Origin: a virus
Direction: 5' to 3' (one strand)
DNA length: 33,957 nucleotides
IMG/VR virus record: IMGVR_UViG_3300012002_000197
Location: 1-33,957 of that record
Shown here: in pieces, positions 6,310-13,005 of the stretch
How positions within the stretch are numbered: position 1 is the first letter of the stretch
Layout: each line of letters opens with the position of its first letter
Position numbers and translations under genes: made by a program
Notes under the pieces: model-generated
Told to the model about the DNA's origin: nothing
The model's input: the letters and a program-made list of their open reading frames with translations, nothing else
Databases searched by the model: none

Positions 6310-6534
6310 ATGTCACTCAATAACCCTAAAAAACTCCCCTGGCAAATAACAACCCACACCCCCACCGAAACCAATCACTATAAAGCCTATGATACCATTC
6401 CAAACATTTTTAAGCGCATTAAAAACTTTTTCAACCATGTTCAAAGCCAAAAAACCAAAACAATTCCGGGGCGAACTCATCCGGAAGCAAGGAGCCACCA
6501 GGGCCATTATTCGCGAACAGATCGAAACTTGTAA
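6310..6534 (+). CDS. Doubtful small ORF
   Basis: 74 codons beginning 11 bases after the ASCH gene, with a Bacteroidota-like leader (AAATAACTTATG). The first 45 residues (MSLNNPKKLPWQITTHTPTE...) look plausible. The last 30 are Arg/His/Thr-rich and lie in the frame shadow of the zinc-ribbon gene at 6437, which looks better. Either this is a real short gene overlapping the next by about 100 bases, or the region 6310-6436 is the remains of a shortened gene. Confidence 0.3.
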   Translation: MSLNNPKKLPWQITTHTPTETNHYKAYDTIPNIFKRIKNFFNHVQSQKTKTIPGRTHPEARSHQGHYSRTDRNL

Positions 6535-6628
6535 CCGATGCAAGGGCAAAAATCCGGAATGCCCAGTTTGTTTAGGGTCAGGTAAGGTTATTTGCGAAAA
6601 CATTGTCAATATTTTTCCTGAGCTATGA
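6437..6628 (+). CDS. Zinc-ribbon protein (DnaJ-type cysteine motif)
   Basis: 63 residues from the ATG at 6437. The C-terminal half carries CNRCKGKNPECPVCLGSGKV, the CxxC...CxxCxGxG pattern of DnaJ-like zinc fingers. The N-terminal half is basic. An upstream in-frame ATG at 6389 would add 16 residues; I prefer 6437 because the extra part is not compact. Small zinc ribbons of this type are frequent in Bacteroidota phage early regions and probably mediate protein or nucleic-acid contacts. Overlaps the next start by 4 bases (ATGA). Confidence 0.68.
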   Translation: MFKAKKPKQFRGELIRKQGATRAIIREQIETCNRCKGKNPECPVCLGSGKVICENIVNIFPEL

Positions 6629-7062
6629 AAACGCATTGTCTAAAAGTTAAAATATGCGTCCATCCCAATTTAAAAGATGAAAATTCAGTCACAGGAGTGA
6701 CCCCAAACCACCGGAATTGGCACATATTAAAGGTTTTGGACTTCCCGACTGAAATTTTAAAAAGACGGGATTGGGTTCAGAAATACTGGGCCGCCAAAAT
6801 GCAATTAAGGTTCCCAAAGCATCTCATAAACCAGCGCGTTGCCGGTTACTGGTACCCTGATGACGACGAAAGCACCATCAAAAAAAGGCAAATTTCAGCC
6901 GCCAAAGGGCAAATATCGAAATTGAAAAGACTAATCGAAGAGCGGAAAAAAGAGTTGTCAACTCAACTTTTTCAGGATTACGAAAACGACCCTTTTATAG
7001 TCAAATGTGAAGCAAAATTGCATACAAAAGAGAATCATTTGTCCAATTTACTAAATTCCTAA
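6625..7062 (+). CDS. Hypothetical early protein with coiled coil
   Basis: 145 residues of unknown family. The N-terminal half contains several aromatic residues and ends in the motif RVAGYWYPDDDEST. The C-terminal third is a basic-acidic helix (AKGQISKLKRLIEERKKELS, about 93-112) likely to form a coiled coil. Start context AGCTATGA; separated from the next gene by only three bases. Its place in the early operon before the replication gene suggests an accessory DNA-metabolism role, which is only inference. Confidence 0.7.
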   Translation: MKTHCLKVKICVHPNLKDENSVTGVTPNHRNWHILKVLDFPTEILKRRDWVQKYWAAKMQLRFPKHLINQRVAGYWYPDDDESTIKKRQISAAKGQISKLKRLIEERKKELSTQLFQDYENDPFIVKCEAKLHTKENHLSNLLNS

Positions 7063-7065
7063 GCT

Positions 7066-7272
7066 ATGAAAACACGCCTTTTAAGAAAACTGAGAAGGAA
7101 GTTCTACATCAGATATTTTCCCGGACGAGGTAAATATAGAGTAAACTGTAAGCGCAATTTTTTTGACTGTGACAATTTAATTCTTGCTAAAGACATTCAA
7201 AGAATTGATATACTGAAAGAAGGTAGGGATAAATACGAAAAGTATGGTAAAAAGTTAAAAATCAAACCTTAA
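7066..7272 (+). CDS. Small basic hypothetical protein
   Basis: 68 residues, very rich in Lys and Arg (MKTRLLRKLRRKFYIRYFPG at the start, KYEKYGKKLKIKP at the end). Family not recognised; the charge suggests nucleic-acid binding. AGCTATGA start context. Base composition is more AT-rich than the neighbours by eye. Confidence 0.6.
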   Translation: MKTRLLRKLRRKFYIRYFPGRGKYRVNCKRNFFDCDNLILAKDIQRIDILKEGRDKYEKYGKKLKIKP

Positions 7273-7277
7273 AACTT

Positions 7278-7598
7278 ATGAGTGAACAGCTAAACAGCGT
7301 GTCGTATTTCGAACAGGTCAAAAACGACAAGCTGAAACTAAAAAAAGCGGGCATAAAAAGCCCCAATCACACGAAAATGTACCGGATCCGACGCCCGGAT
7401 GGCTACTACTATTACAAAAACAAAAAGAAGTACGAAACCGCCCTGGAACATTTCCGCAAGCTGGATGAACAACACGAAGCTGAAGAAGCCAGGAAGGAAG
7501 AGCGCCTGAGAAAGATCAGAGAAAAAGCAGCCAAACAACGCAAAAAACCAATATCCAAAAATGAGCCAATCCATGACAAAAGATGCATTCTATTTTAG
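7278..7598 (+). CDS. Hypothetical Lys-rich early protein
   Basis: 106 residues, unknown family. The middle reads MYRIRRPDGYYYYKNKKKYE, a Tyr/Lys-rich strand-like part. The rest is a long charged helix (EARKEERLRKIREKAAKQRK) that should be a single coiled-coil arm. Its 3' end overlaps the replication gene by 38 bases if that gene starts at 7561, which implies coupled translation. Possibly a small loader or accessory factor, but nothing proves it. Confidence 0.65.
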   Translation: MSEQLNSVSYFEQVKNDKLKLKKAGIKSPNHTKMYRIRRPDGYYYYKNKKKYETALEHFRKLDEQHEAEEARKEERLRKIREKAAKQRKKPISKNEPIHDKRCILF

Positions 7599-8430
7599 CC
7601 ACGACTCTAACGCGTCAAACGACCCGAAGATAATGATGATGATGAACGATCTCGGCCTGGAAGGATACGGTTTTTTCTGGATTCTCGTCGAAATCCTGCG
7701 AGAACAACCCGGATACCGGGCACCCGTCAGCCTCGTTGATGTCATCGCGAAACGATATGATTTCACCCAGGCCAAAGCCATGACCATTGTCAAAAATTAC
7801 GGTCTTTTTGAGGTCGACGAAGATGAGTTCTTCTTCAGTCCGTCATTGTCCAGGCGGATGAACGAGATGGAAAAAGTCCGCGAAAAAAAGCGGTTAGCTG
7901 GCAGAAAATCAGCGCAAAAGCGGTTGCAACAACCCGCCAACACTGCCGGTTTAGATTCCCAACAGCGTTCCAACGGTGATGCAACAGCGTTCCAACACCG
8001 TTCCAGCAGTGTTAAAACACCGTTCGAACAGAGCGGCAACGGTGATGCAACAAAAAAACAAAACAAAAAAAAACAAAACGAAAAAAAACAAAAGGAAAAC
8101 ATAAAGGGATGTGTGTTTGACCTTTTAGAGTATTACAATTTTAATGAAATAACCAATCCCGATAAGTTAAAGCAAGCCCATCAGTTTGCAAGCATTCTCG
8201 ATCACAACGAGCGCCTCGATTATTTTCGCCGCCAGTTCGATGCATACCGGGAATACAAGGAGCGGACCGGCGAAAAAACCCACACCTGGCCCCGGTTCCT
8301 GGGCACCATCGGCGAAAATTACGAAGATGGCGGATGGAACGCCCGAAATTGGGAAGAGGAATTGTCCGATCAACCACAAGAGGGCACCACTTCCGAAAAA
8401 CTCGATCAGATTTTCAACCAAAACAGCTAA
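7561..8430 (+). CDS. Replication initiation protein, Lin1244/DUF4373 type
   Basis: 289 residues. Residues 5-105 (DAFYFSHDSNASNDPKIMMM through LGLEGYGFFWILVEILRE and the winged-helix part) match the Lin1244/Lin1753-like N-terminal domain (DUF4373), which is widespread in phage replication proteins and occupies the place of lambda O. A low-complexity linker (about 120-180) is rich in Gln, Asn and Lys (KKQNKKKQNEKKQKEN). The C-terminal domain (FDLLEYYNFNEITNPDKLKQ onward) is helical and probably contacts DNA or the helicase loader. The linker DNA holds repeated iterons and an A-rich strand-asymmetric stretch, the same arrangement as the lambda origin inside gene O. Alternative start at 7573 (MTKDAF). 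Central gene of the early operon. Confidence 0.85.
   Translation: MSQSMTKDAFYFSHDSNASNDPKIMMMMNDLGLEGYGFFWILVEILREQPGYRAPVSLVDVIAKRYDFTQAKAMTIVKNYGLFEVDEDEFFFSPSLSRRMNEMEKVREKKRLAGRKSAQKRLQQPANTAGLDSQQRSNGDATAFQHRSSSVKTPFEQSGNGDATKKQNKKKQNEKKQKENIKGCVFDLLEYYNFNEITNPDKLKQAHQFASILDHNERLDYFRRQFDAYREYKERTGEKTHTWPRFLGTIGENYEDGGWNARNWEEELSDQPQEGTTSEKLDQIFNQNS
7961..8100 (+). other. Candidate phage replication origin inside the initiator gene
   Basis: AACAGCGTTCCAAC occurs at 7961 and 7983. AACACCGTTC occurs at 7994 and 8016. The shared core CGTTC therefore lies at 7966, 7988, 7999 and 8021, spacings of 22, 11 and 22 bp, all whole helical turns. CAACGGTGATGCAACA is repeated exactly at 7971 and 8037. 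Immediately downstream, 8052-8100 is almost pure A on the top strand with a few C and G, a likely easily melted region. The reading frame stays open across it as a Lys/Gln/Asn linker. Confidence 0.6.
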
Positions 8431-8433
8431 AAA

Positions 8434-9045
8434 ATGGAACTCACGCATCAGTATTACGACGAACGCATCAGCGACATACCAAAACAGTATGTCCGCCAGC
8501 TTATCAATGAGAAGCTAAAACAAATGATCTTCGATTTCGGCCAGAAACTTGCCACTAAAGCCGACGAAGAAGCCGTCACCCATCTCATTCAACGCACCTA
8601 CGAGATATTAACTCAAAAGCATCGATACTGGACATGGGGCGACGTGATCTCAGCGCTCGAACGTGGCAAGGTGGGCCAGTATGGCGGCGTCGCATCTTCA
8701 AAAATAACCGTACAGAAAGTTCAGAGCTGGTTATATCACTATTCCGAAGATCGCGCCCGCCAAAAAAATCAGGAAAAAAAGGACATCCCCCCGCCGGTTG
8801 ACAAAAGCCAGATGGCACCCCCTGAATATGGCGCCGCCCTGGAATGGAAATCAAAGCACCTTTCCGGATACCCGGAATTGTGGGAATATTACACCCTTTC
8901 ACGCGTCCGCGAGCACGTCCGGGCCGGAACGATCAAAGAACTAACCGAACAGGTCAACATCGAAAAGGAAAACTATGCCCCAGTCAACAACTTTTTCACG
9001 AAGCGAAGCAATCGCCGTTCAGCGAATCAGCCAGCTAATAGATAA
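8434..9045 (+). CDS. Hypothetical replication-region protein
   Basis: 203 residues beginning three bases after the initiator gene, so probably part of the same function block. The N-terminal 110 residues are helical with a notable WTWGDVISALERGKVGQYGG motif followed by VQKVQSWLYHYSEDRA. Similar W-x-x-G-E/D-V helical motifs occur in proteins next to replication genes of Bacteroidota mobile elements, as I recall, but I do not recognise a defined family. The position where lambda has gene P makes a helicase-loader role worth considering, but no Walker motif is present. The C-terminal part is basic. Confidence 0.7.
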   Translation: MELTHQYYDERISDIPKQYVRQLINEKLKQMIFDFGQKLATKADEEAVTHLIQRTYEILTQKHRYWTWGDVISALERGKVGQYGGVASSKITVQKVQSWLYHYSEDRARQKNQEKKDIPPPVDKSQMAPPEYGAALEWKSKHLSGYPELWEYYTLSRVREHVRAGTIKELTEQVNIEKENYAPVNNFFTKRSNRRSANQPANR

Positions 9046-9163
9046 CAACCACGTTTCCGAGCTGGTCATCAACAACGAAACAATCAGGATCATCCTTTTA
9101 AATCAGTCAGAGATAACAGTAAAATCAACTTACGCAATCCGAAAAAAAATAGTAGAGCTATGA
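8975..9163 (+). CDS. Small hypothetical protein, start uncertain
   Basis: 62 residues; the first 24 codons overlap the previous gene in another frame. The part after that overlap (ISQLIDNNHVSELVINNETI) looks like a real compact protein. Its end overlaps the next start (ATGA-type, 4 bases). No later in-frame ATG is available, so either this ATG or a non-ATG start near 9040 is used. Confidence 0.5.
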   Translation: MPQSTTFSRSEAIAVQRISQLIDNNHVSELVINNETIRIILLNQSEITVKSTYAIRKKIVEL

Positions 9164-9363
9164 CATTCACCCCCGAACAGATCAAATCAATAACGGCAAC
9201 TGTCCGCCAAAAACACGAAGAAGCCCAGCGCACCGCCACCGAAATGCGCGCCGCCCTCGAACTCGTCCAGCGCCTTTGCGAACATGAGTACGTCGAGCAG
9301 GGCCACGATCACAACTATGTGTATTACAAGTGCAACTATTGTGGCAAAACAAAGCAGGTATGA
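9160..9363 (+). CDS. Small zinc-binding protein
   Basis: 67 residues: a helical first half (ITATVRQKHEEAQRTATEMR) followed by a zinc-ribbon-like end with CEHEY, a His-rich turn (QGHDHNYVYYK) and CNYCGKTKQV. Two Cys pairs plus His could hold one zinc. AGCTATGA start context; its stop overlaps the next ATG (ATGA). Probably an adaptor protein of the early operon; role unknown. Confidence 0.65.
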   Translation: MTFTPEQIKSITATVRQKHEEAQRTATEMRAALELVQRLCEHEYVEQGHDHNYVYYKCNYCGKTKQV

Positions 9364-9986
9364 ATAAGCATCACTATACCGAAGCCGAACGCGGTTACAT
9401 TCGCGACAACTATCCCCACACACCCACCAGAGAAATGGCCAAAAAATTAGGGGTTTCCGTAAATAGCATTTGGAACCAGGCCAATAAAATGGGTCTGAAA
9501 AAAACAAAAGATTGCCTCGCCCGAATGTCAAAAGAGCACATGAAGGATCCGAACCACCCCGGCCGAAAACATTTTTTCCGGCCCGGTCATCAGCCCTGGA
9601 ATCAAAACAAAAAAGGGTGGTGCGCTCCCGGATCTGAGCGAACCTGGTTTAACAAAGGTCACGAACCGCACAACACGAAGTACGACGGTCACACCCGAAT
9701 CAGCAAGGATGGTTATATCGAAATACGCGTAAAAAAAGGAAAGTACAGGCTGATGCACCGACTAATATGGGAGCGCGAATACGGCCCGATACCTTCGGGC
9801 TACATTGTCATTTTCAAAGATGGCAACCCCATGAACGTAACCCTCAGCAATCTGAAGATGATAAGCATGGCCGAAAATATGAAGCGAAACTCTTTTGCCA
9901 ACCTTCCGCCACAAGCGAGGGAACTATTACAAATTAAGCGGGTTCTTACCCGAAAAATTAACCAAAAAACAGAAGATCATGAGTAA
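9360..9986 (+). CDS. HNH endonuclease (HNH_3 type) with HTH head
   Basis: 208 residues from the ATG at 9360 (ORF also open 30 bases upstream, but 9360 overlaps the previous stop as ATGA). The N-terminal 45 residues are a helix-turn-helix (YTEAERGYIRDNYPHTPTRE followed by MAKKLGVSVNSIWNQANKMG), common in phage HNH homing-type enzymes. The nuclease core is YRLMHRLIWEREYGPIPSGY followed by IVIFKDGNPMNVTLSNLKMI, the HNH_3 signature H-R-x-x-W ... G ... V/I-x-F-K-D-G-N ... N-L. The His of IVH is replaced by Phe (VIFKDGN), as in several family members. It could be a free-standing homing endonuclease or a phage-DNA processing nuclease. Coding overlaps the next gene by 8 bases. Confidence 0.83.
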   Translation: MNKHHYTEAERGYIRDNYPHTPTREMAKKLGVSVNSIWNQANKMGLKKTKDCLARMSKEHMKDPNHPGRKHFFRPGHQPWNQNKKGWCAPGSERTWFNKGHEPHNTKYDGHTRISKDGYIEIRVKKGKYRLMHRLIWEREYGPIPSGYIVIFKDGNPMNVTLSNLKMISMAENMKRNSFANLPPQARELLQIKRVLTRKINQKTEDHE

Positions 9987-10284
9987 AGTCACATTCACAG
10001 AAGTAAGAGGCGAAGCCCTCGACGCCATTAAGCAACTCAAAGAGGGCAAAATGGACGTGAAAACCGCCCAGGAAGTTCGCGGTTTGTTAGGTACCATTAT
10101 CGACACCGCCAAAACAGAGGTCGATTTTATTAAATCCATCCCCGACGACGTCAAAAAACAGATGAGTGAAACCCAGTTCAGGTCCATCGCCCCCACGGTC
10201 GAAGATAAGGACATCGCCCTGGATGAATCAATTGAAAAAATCGAAAAAAGCCGGAATAATTATTTGCCCGGCAACAACCCCTAA
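9979..10284 (+). CDS. Hypothetical early protein
   Basis: 101 residues, unknown family: an opening EVRGEALDAIKQLKEGKMDV, then helical segments and an acidic end (VEDKDIALDESIEKIEKSRN). Starting at the ATG 9979 gives an 8-base overlap with the HNH gene; an upstream start at 9895 would overlap far more. Likely a small helical accessory protein of the early operon. Confidence 0.68.
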   Translation: MSKVTFTEVRGEALDAIKQLKEGKMDVKTAQEVRGLLGTIIDTAKTEVDFIKSIPDDVKKQMSETQFRSIAPTVEDKDIALDESIEKIEKSRNNYLPGNNP

Positions 10285-10293
10285 AAATAAAAT

Positions 10294-10503
10294 ATGTTAG
10301 GAGCCGCCGGCTGTGGTTACGAATACGACGAACCCAAATACCAGTGTCATTTTTTAATCAAAAACCTGTTCGGGTTCACCTGTTCCAAATACCACACAAG
10401 CCTCAGAGTTGACAAAAATAGTCAACACCCTTTACGATGCCACCAGTGTCGTGAAGATGCAAGCAAGGACGCCTGGAATAAGATTGTTAAGCAACGGCCG
10501 TAA
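10294..10503 (+). CDS. Small cysteine-rich protein
   Basis: 69 residues with six Cys, including C7, C18, C30 and the pair CHQC (49-52), suggesting one zinc site. The protein is compact and basic at the end (WNKIVKQRP). It is the last gene with base composition like the rest of the early operon. Directly after it the sequence becomes AT-rich, and its final codons contain GTTAAGC, which may be the entry point of the cassette-like insertion. Confidence 0.65.
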   Translation: MLGAAGCGYEYDEPKYQCHFLIKNLFGFTCSKYHTSLRVDKNSQHPLRCHQCREDASKDAWNKIVKQRP

Positions 10504-10522
10504 ACTTTTTAATTTTAAACTT

Positions 10523-10891
10523 ATGATATACTCAACTGAAATAGAAAAATTCCCTAAAGCAAAACAATGCCTGGAATGCCATTCTTGCCAAGATGAAAAT
10601 GATTTTGAATGGAAAATAGCGAGGGTTAAAAATGGTTTTTTCATTGCCTAATTTGGAGATCCTTATTTTAAGGATACTTACTTTAGCTTAGAGGTAAATG
10701 GCAAACATAAGCTGCTTGCAAACTCTGGATGCTTCTTTATACAAGATGATGACTTTGATACCTTTTACGAATTTATAACCATTTTGAAAGAAGGTTGGAC
10801 TGATGATATATGGGATAGCATTGGGGAATTTTTAACAGAAAGACTTACGCAAGATGACGGACTTATGGAATGCGAAATAGTAAAAAATTAA
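10523..10891 (+). pseudogene. Broken small gene with in-frame TAA (cassette 1)
   Basis: One reading frame runs from ATG 10523 to TAA 10889-10891, 122 codons plus stop, interrupted by a single TAA at 10649-10651. Before the stop: 42 residues with CLECHSC and ENDFEWKIARVKNGFFIA. After it: 79 residues beginning FGDPYFKDTYFSLEVNGKHK and ending LTERLTQDDGLMECEIVKN, clearly protein-like and in the same frame. The simplest reading is one recent nonsense change (for example from CAA, GAA or AAA). Recoding of TAA or two separate short genes are less likely. Unknown family; CxxC pattern in the first part. It is AT-rich and lies directly before an attC-like stem-loop, so it looks like the first of three cassette units. 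Confidence 0.75.
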
Positions 10892-11013
10892 CGTTCTGAG
10901 GCTATGAAAAGTAGCGGAATTGAAACACTTAACTATCGAATGAGAAATAAACTTAAATATAATTACTAACTTTTCGGTAAGCACAGACACCGCTATTTTT
11001 TATAGGTGCTGTT
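10890..11013 (+). repeat. attC-like stem-loop 1
   Basis: AAC (10890-10892), overlapping the stop of the broken gene, is paired at the far end with GTT (11011-11013). Inside, CTATGAAAAGTAGCGG (10902-10917) pairs over 16 bases with CCGCTATTTTTTATAG (10990-11005), 14 Watson-Crick and two G-T pairs. The loop is about 70 bases. AAC...stem...GTT with a long variable loop and a total near 120 bp is the layout of long integron attC sites. The right end continues as GTTACCTGCC, the start of the next unit. Confidence 0.6.
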
Positions 11014-11038
11014 ACCTGCCGTTTTAATTCAAATTACA

Positions 11039-11290
11039 ATGGAAAAAGTAAATAGTAAGTTTTGGTTTAAAAATAAATACCAAGACAAAAATGGAAGTAT
11101 GCAAGATGCAACGGTTGTTTTAGATATAAATTACCGACAAAAAACTTACGACATTACACCTTATTGCGGAACTGTCAATGATGGTTTTAAATTCATTCAG
11201 ACAAGCCATAAATGGAAAATGTGGAAAGCTTTGACGAAAAGTATTGATGATGCAATTGATTTTGCTAATAACGAACTTGGCTTGTCTTAA
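11039..11290 (+). CDS. Small unknown protein (cassette 2)
   Basis: 83 residues from ATG 11039; an upstream in-frame start at 11006 would begin inside the boundary sequence and is rejected. The protein starts MEKVNSKFWFKNKYQDKNGS, contains VVLDINYRQKTYDITPYCG and ends in a helix (SIDDAIDFANNELGLS). I do not recognise a family. It is alone in a unit that begins with GTTACCTGCC (11011-11020) and ends, just after its stop, with the exact inverse GGCAGGTAAC (11293-11302). That is the integron cassette rule: the start of a cassette is complementary to the inverse core at its own end. Composition is AT-rich and unlike the flanking phage genes. Confidence 0.72.
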   Translation: MEKVNSKFWFKNKYQDKNGSMQDATVVLDINYRQKTYDITPYCGTVNDGFKFIQTSHKWKMWKALTKSIDDAIDFANNELGLS

Positions 11291-11292
11291 AT

Positions 11293-11424
11293 GGCAGGTA
11301 ACGTCAAACTTGTATAAAATGGCGGGGATATGTGGCACTGACGTATCACCCGGCATAAATTAAAATAAACAGTGCAAGCGGGCTAAAAAGTCATCACACC
11401 CCCGCTTTTTTATACAAATTGTTG
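11293..11424 (+). repeat. attC-like stem-loop 2
   Basis: Begins with inverse core GGCAGGTAAC and ends at GTT (11421-11423). Outer stem: TTGTATAAAA (11310-11319) with TTTTATACAA (11408-11417), then GCGGGG (11322-11327) with CCCCGC (11400-11405). A weaker inner pair is GCACTG (11335-11340) with CAGTGC (11370-11375). Total about 130 bp with a few unpaired bases between arms, close to VCR-type attC sites. Confidence 0.65.
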
Positions 11425-11441
11425 TGGTGCGTTTTATTCAG

Positions 11442-11705
11442 ATGAAAATATCAGAAGCTATAATTCAAAAACGCATGATTCATGAGCATTCAGATATTAC
11501 TTTTCACGCCACTTACAAAGGGCGCGACATACACGTAACAAGCGACCACGGACATGGTTACCCCAAATATGATCACTTAACCAGATATGACATTGAAGTT
11601 CGTGCGGTGGAAAGTGGCATTGCAGATGTTAGCACATGGGAAGACTTTCATACAATGCACGATGCTATTCGGTATGCGTTGAAAGGTGCATGTTTAATAA
11701 ATTAA
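11442..11705 (+). CDS. Small unknown protein (cassette 3)
   Basis: 87 residues from ATG 11442; a GTG at 11424 lies in the boundary motif and is less likely. The sequence MKISEAIIQKRMIHEHSDIT, the His-rich HVTSDHGHGYPKYDHLTRYD and VESGIADVSTWEDFHTMHDA give no known family; two-layer alpha-beta folds of this size are common among cassette proteins. The unit starts with GTTGTGGTGC (11421-11430) and, after the stop, carries GCAACACAAC (11707-11716), its inverse complement in nine of ten positions. The spacer after the start motif (GTTTTATTCAG) resembles that of cassette 2 (GTTTTAATTCA). Confidence 0.7.
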   Translation: MKISEAIIQKRMIHEHSDITFHATYKGRDIHVTSDHGHGYPKYDHLTRYDIEVRAVESGIADVSTWEDFHTMHDAIRYALKGACLIN

Positions 11706-11706
11706 T

Positions 11707-11761
11707 GCAACACAACACGCCCATAACAACAATGTCACATAAAACATTATTGTTAAATGCC
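11707..11761 (+). repeat. attC-like stem-loop 3 (short)
   Basis: GCAACACAAC is followed by AACAACAATGT (11725-11735), which pairs with ACATTATTGTT (11744-11754) except for one mismatch, around an 8-base loop. The right end GTTAAATGCC (11752-11761) fits the integron core GTTRRRY and contains the start codon of the next phage gene. Shorter than the other two, as attC sites vary. Confidence 0.5.
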
Positions 11762-12086
11762 ACACAAACCACAGAAAAAGATCCGCCCCTGGGAGCGAAA
11801 AGCAGACGACAAACCGCATGCCCGTCGGACAAATCCCAACAGGGAAGTGTACAACACCCGCCGATGGCAGAAGGTTAGGGCCTTGTACCTCGCCGATCAT
11901 CCTTTTTGTGAGTGTTCAGAGTGCAAGGCCCGCCCTGTGCCATTGCCGGCCAATGTTGTCGACCACATTGTGCCGATCAACCAGGGCGGCGATCCATGGG
12001 ATGATAGCAACTTTCAGGCAATGAACAGCCGTTGTCACAACCGAAAATCAGGAAGAGAAGCACATGAGTACAACCCTCACAATTAG
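11757..12086 (+). CDS. HNH endonuclease
   Basis: 109 residues. Typical small phage HNH nuclease: a basic N-terminus, YNTRRWQKVRALYLADHPFC followed by ECSECKARPVPLPANVVDHI and VPINQGGDPWDDSNFQAMNS, then RCHNRKSGRE. The catalytic DH is in VVDHI, the central N and final H in NSRCHN; the two CxxC-type Cys pairs hold a structural zinc. HNH proteins of this type often assist cos cleavage with terminase and lie upstream of it, as here. The start codon sits in the cassette boundary GTTAAATG, so the original upstream region has been replaced by the insertion. The gene overlaps the next by 23 bases. Confidence 0.88.
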   Translation: MPHKPQKKIRPWERKADDKPHARRTNPNREVYNTRRWQKVRALYLADHPFCECSECKARPVPLPANVVDHIVPINQGGDPWDDSNFQAMNSRCHNRKSGREAHEYNPHN

Positions 12087-13005
12087 TCAGCTTATCCGGC
12101 AATTCCTTTCCGATCAGGATGTAAGCGACCAATCCCGCGCCCTGTATAGCCGCGTTATTCGCATCTGGTTTCGATACCTTCAGGCATCCGGCATCGATTA
12201 CAACAGCGTCCGCCGCGAGCATGTTATTCAGTACAAGCAACACCTTATCCGCTCCGGAAAAAGCCAGCTAACAGTCGACAATTATATCACAGTTGTGAAA
12301 CTATTCTATCGCTGGGCATCTGGCCGCGGCTACTTTCAGAACATTGCCGAAGGCATCAAAAAGTCACGCCGGTACAAAGGTTTCCGGAAACTTACCATCT
12401 CCCGTGAGAAAATGTCAGAGCTGATCCATAGCCCAGACATTACGAAAGAGAAAGGAAAGCGGGACAAAGCAATCATAACCCTGCTGGCCAAACGCGGCCT
12501 GCGTACCATCGAAGTAAGCCGCGCCAACGTGGAAGACGTGACGCCTGAAGGCATGTACGTTCAGCGAAAAGGCCACAGCGAAAAGGATGAGTTTGTCGAG
12601 CTAACAGATGAAACCATTGACGTCATTCATGACTATCTCGTAACCCGCAACAACTTAAGAGGATATCAACCTCTGTTCACTTCATTAAGCCGGTACAACG
12701 CGCATCAGCGTATAGGTCAGCGGTCAATCAGTAAGATCGTTCGCGACTATCTCATCAGCATCGGCATTCGGGATAAGCGGGTTTCCGCTCACAGTCTCAG
12801 GCATAGTATCGCGAAGTATCTTATCGATGATGGCGTCGAGCTTTACAATGTCCAGTTATTCTTAGGCCATTCATCGCCAGTCATCACACAGATATACACC
12901 CGCATGGCCGAAGAAGAGATCCGCCGCAAGAATGTAGCCGGAAAGGCCATTGACAGAATATTCAATTTAAGCCTAAATAAGGACGTCACATCTGAGAATG
13001 TATAG
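12064..13005 (+). CDS. Second tyrosine recombinase (XerC/D-like)
   Basis: 313 residues with an N-terminal SAM-like DNA-binding domain (1-100) and a complete catalytic domain: Arg147 (RGLRTIEV), Lys169 (QRKG), His243 and Arg246 (HSLRH), His269 (LGHSSPVITQ), Tyr278. Unlike the integrase at 267 it lacks an arm-binding domain and keeps the first Arg, so it resembles Xer-type resolvases more than phage integrases. It lacks the extra helix before the HxLR motif that marks integron integrases. Possible roles are resolving phage dimers, recombining a phage site, or handling the cassettes 300 bp upstream; none is shown. Its start overlaps the HNH gene by 23 bases, so it belongs to the operon. Confidence 0.88.
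   Translation: MSTTLTISQLIRQFLSDQDVSDQSRALYSRVIRIWFRYLQASGIDYNSVRREHVIQYKQHLIRSGKSQLTVDNYITVVKLFYRWASGRGYFQNIAEGIKKSRRYKGFRKLTISREKMSELIHSPDITKEKGKRDKAIITLLAKRGLRTIEVSRANVEDVTPEGMYVQRKGHSEKDEFVELTDETIDVIHDYLVTRNNLRGYQPLFTSLSRYNAHQRIGQRSISKIVRDYLISIGIRDKRVSAHSLRHSIAKYLIDDGVELYNVQLFLGHSSPVITQIYTRMAEEEIRRKNVAGKAIDRIFNLSLNKDVTSENV

Noticed and set aside
7561-8430. Frameshift or assembly error in the A-rich run at 8050-8100
   Set aside because: The frame stays open on both sides and encodes a plausible linker; the A run fits an origin-type melting region.
10904-10969. 21-codon ORF beginning in a GCTATGA context
   Set aside because: It lies in the left arm and loop of attC-like stem-loop 1, which explains the sequence better.
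12064-13005. Integron integrase for the upstream cassettes
   Set aside because: The extra helix before the HxLR motif that characterises integron integrases is absent; the protein fits the Xer type.
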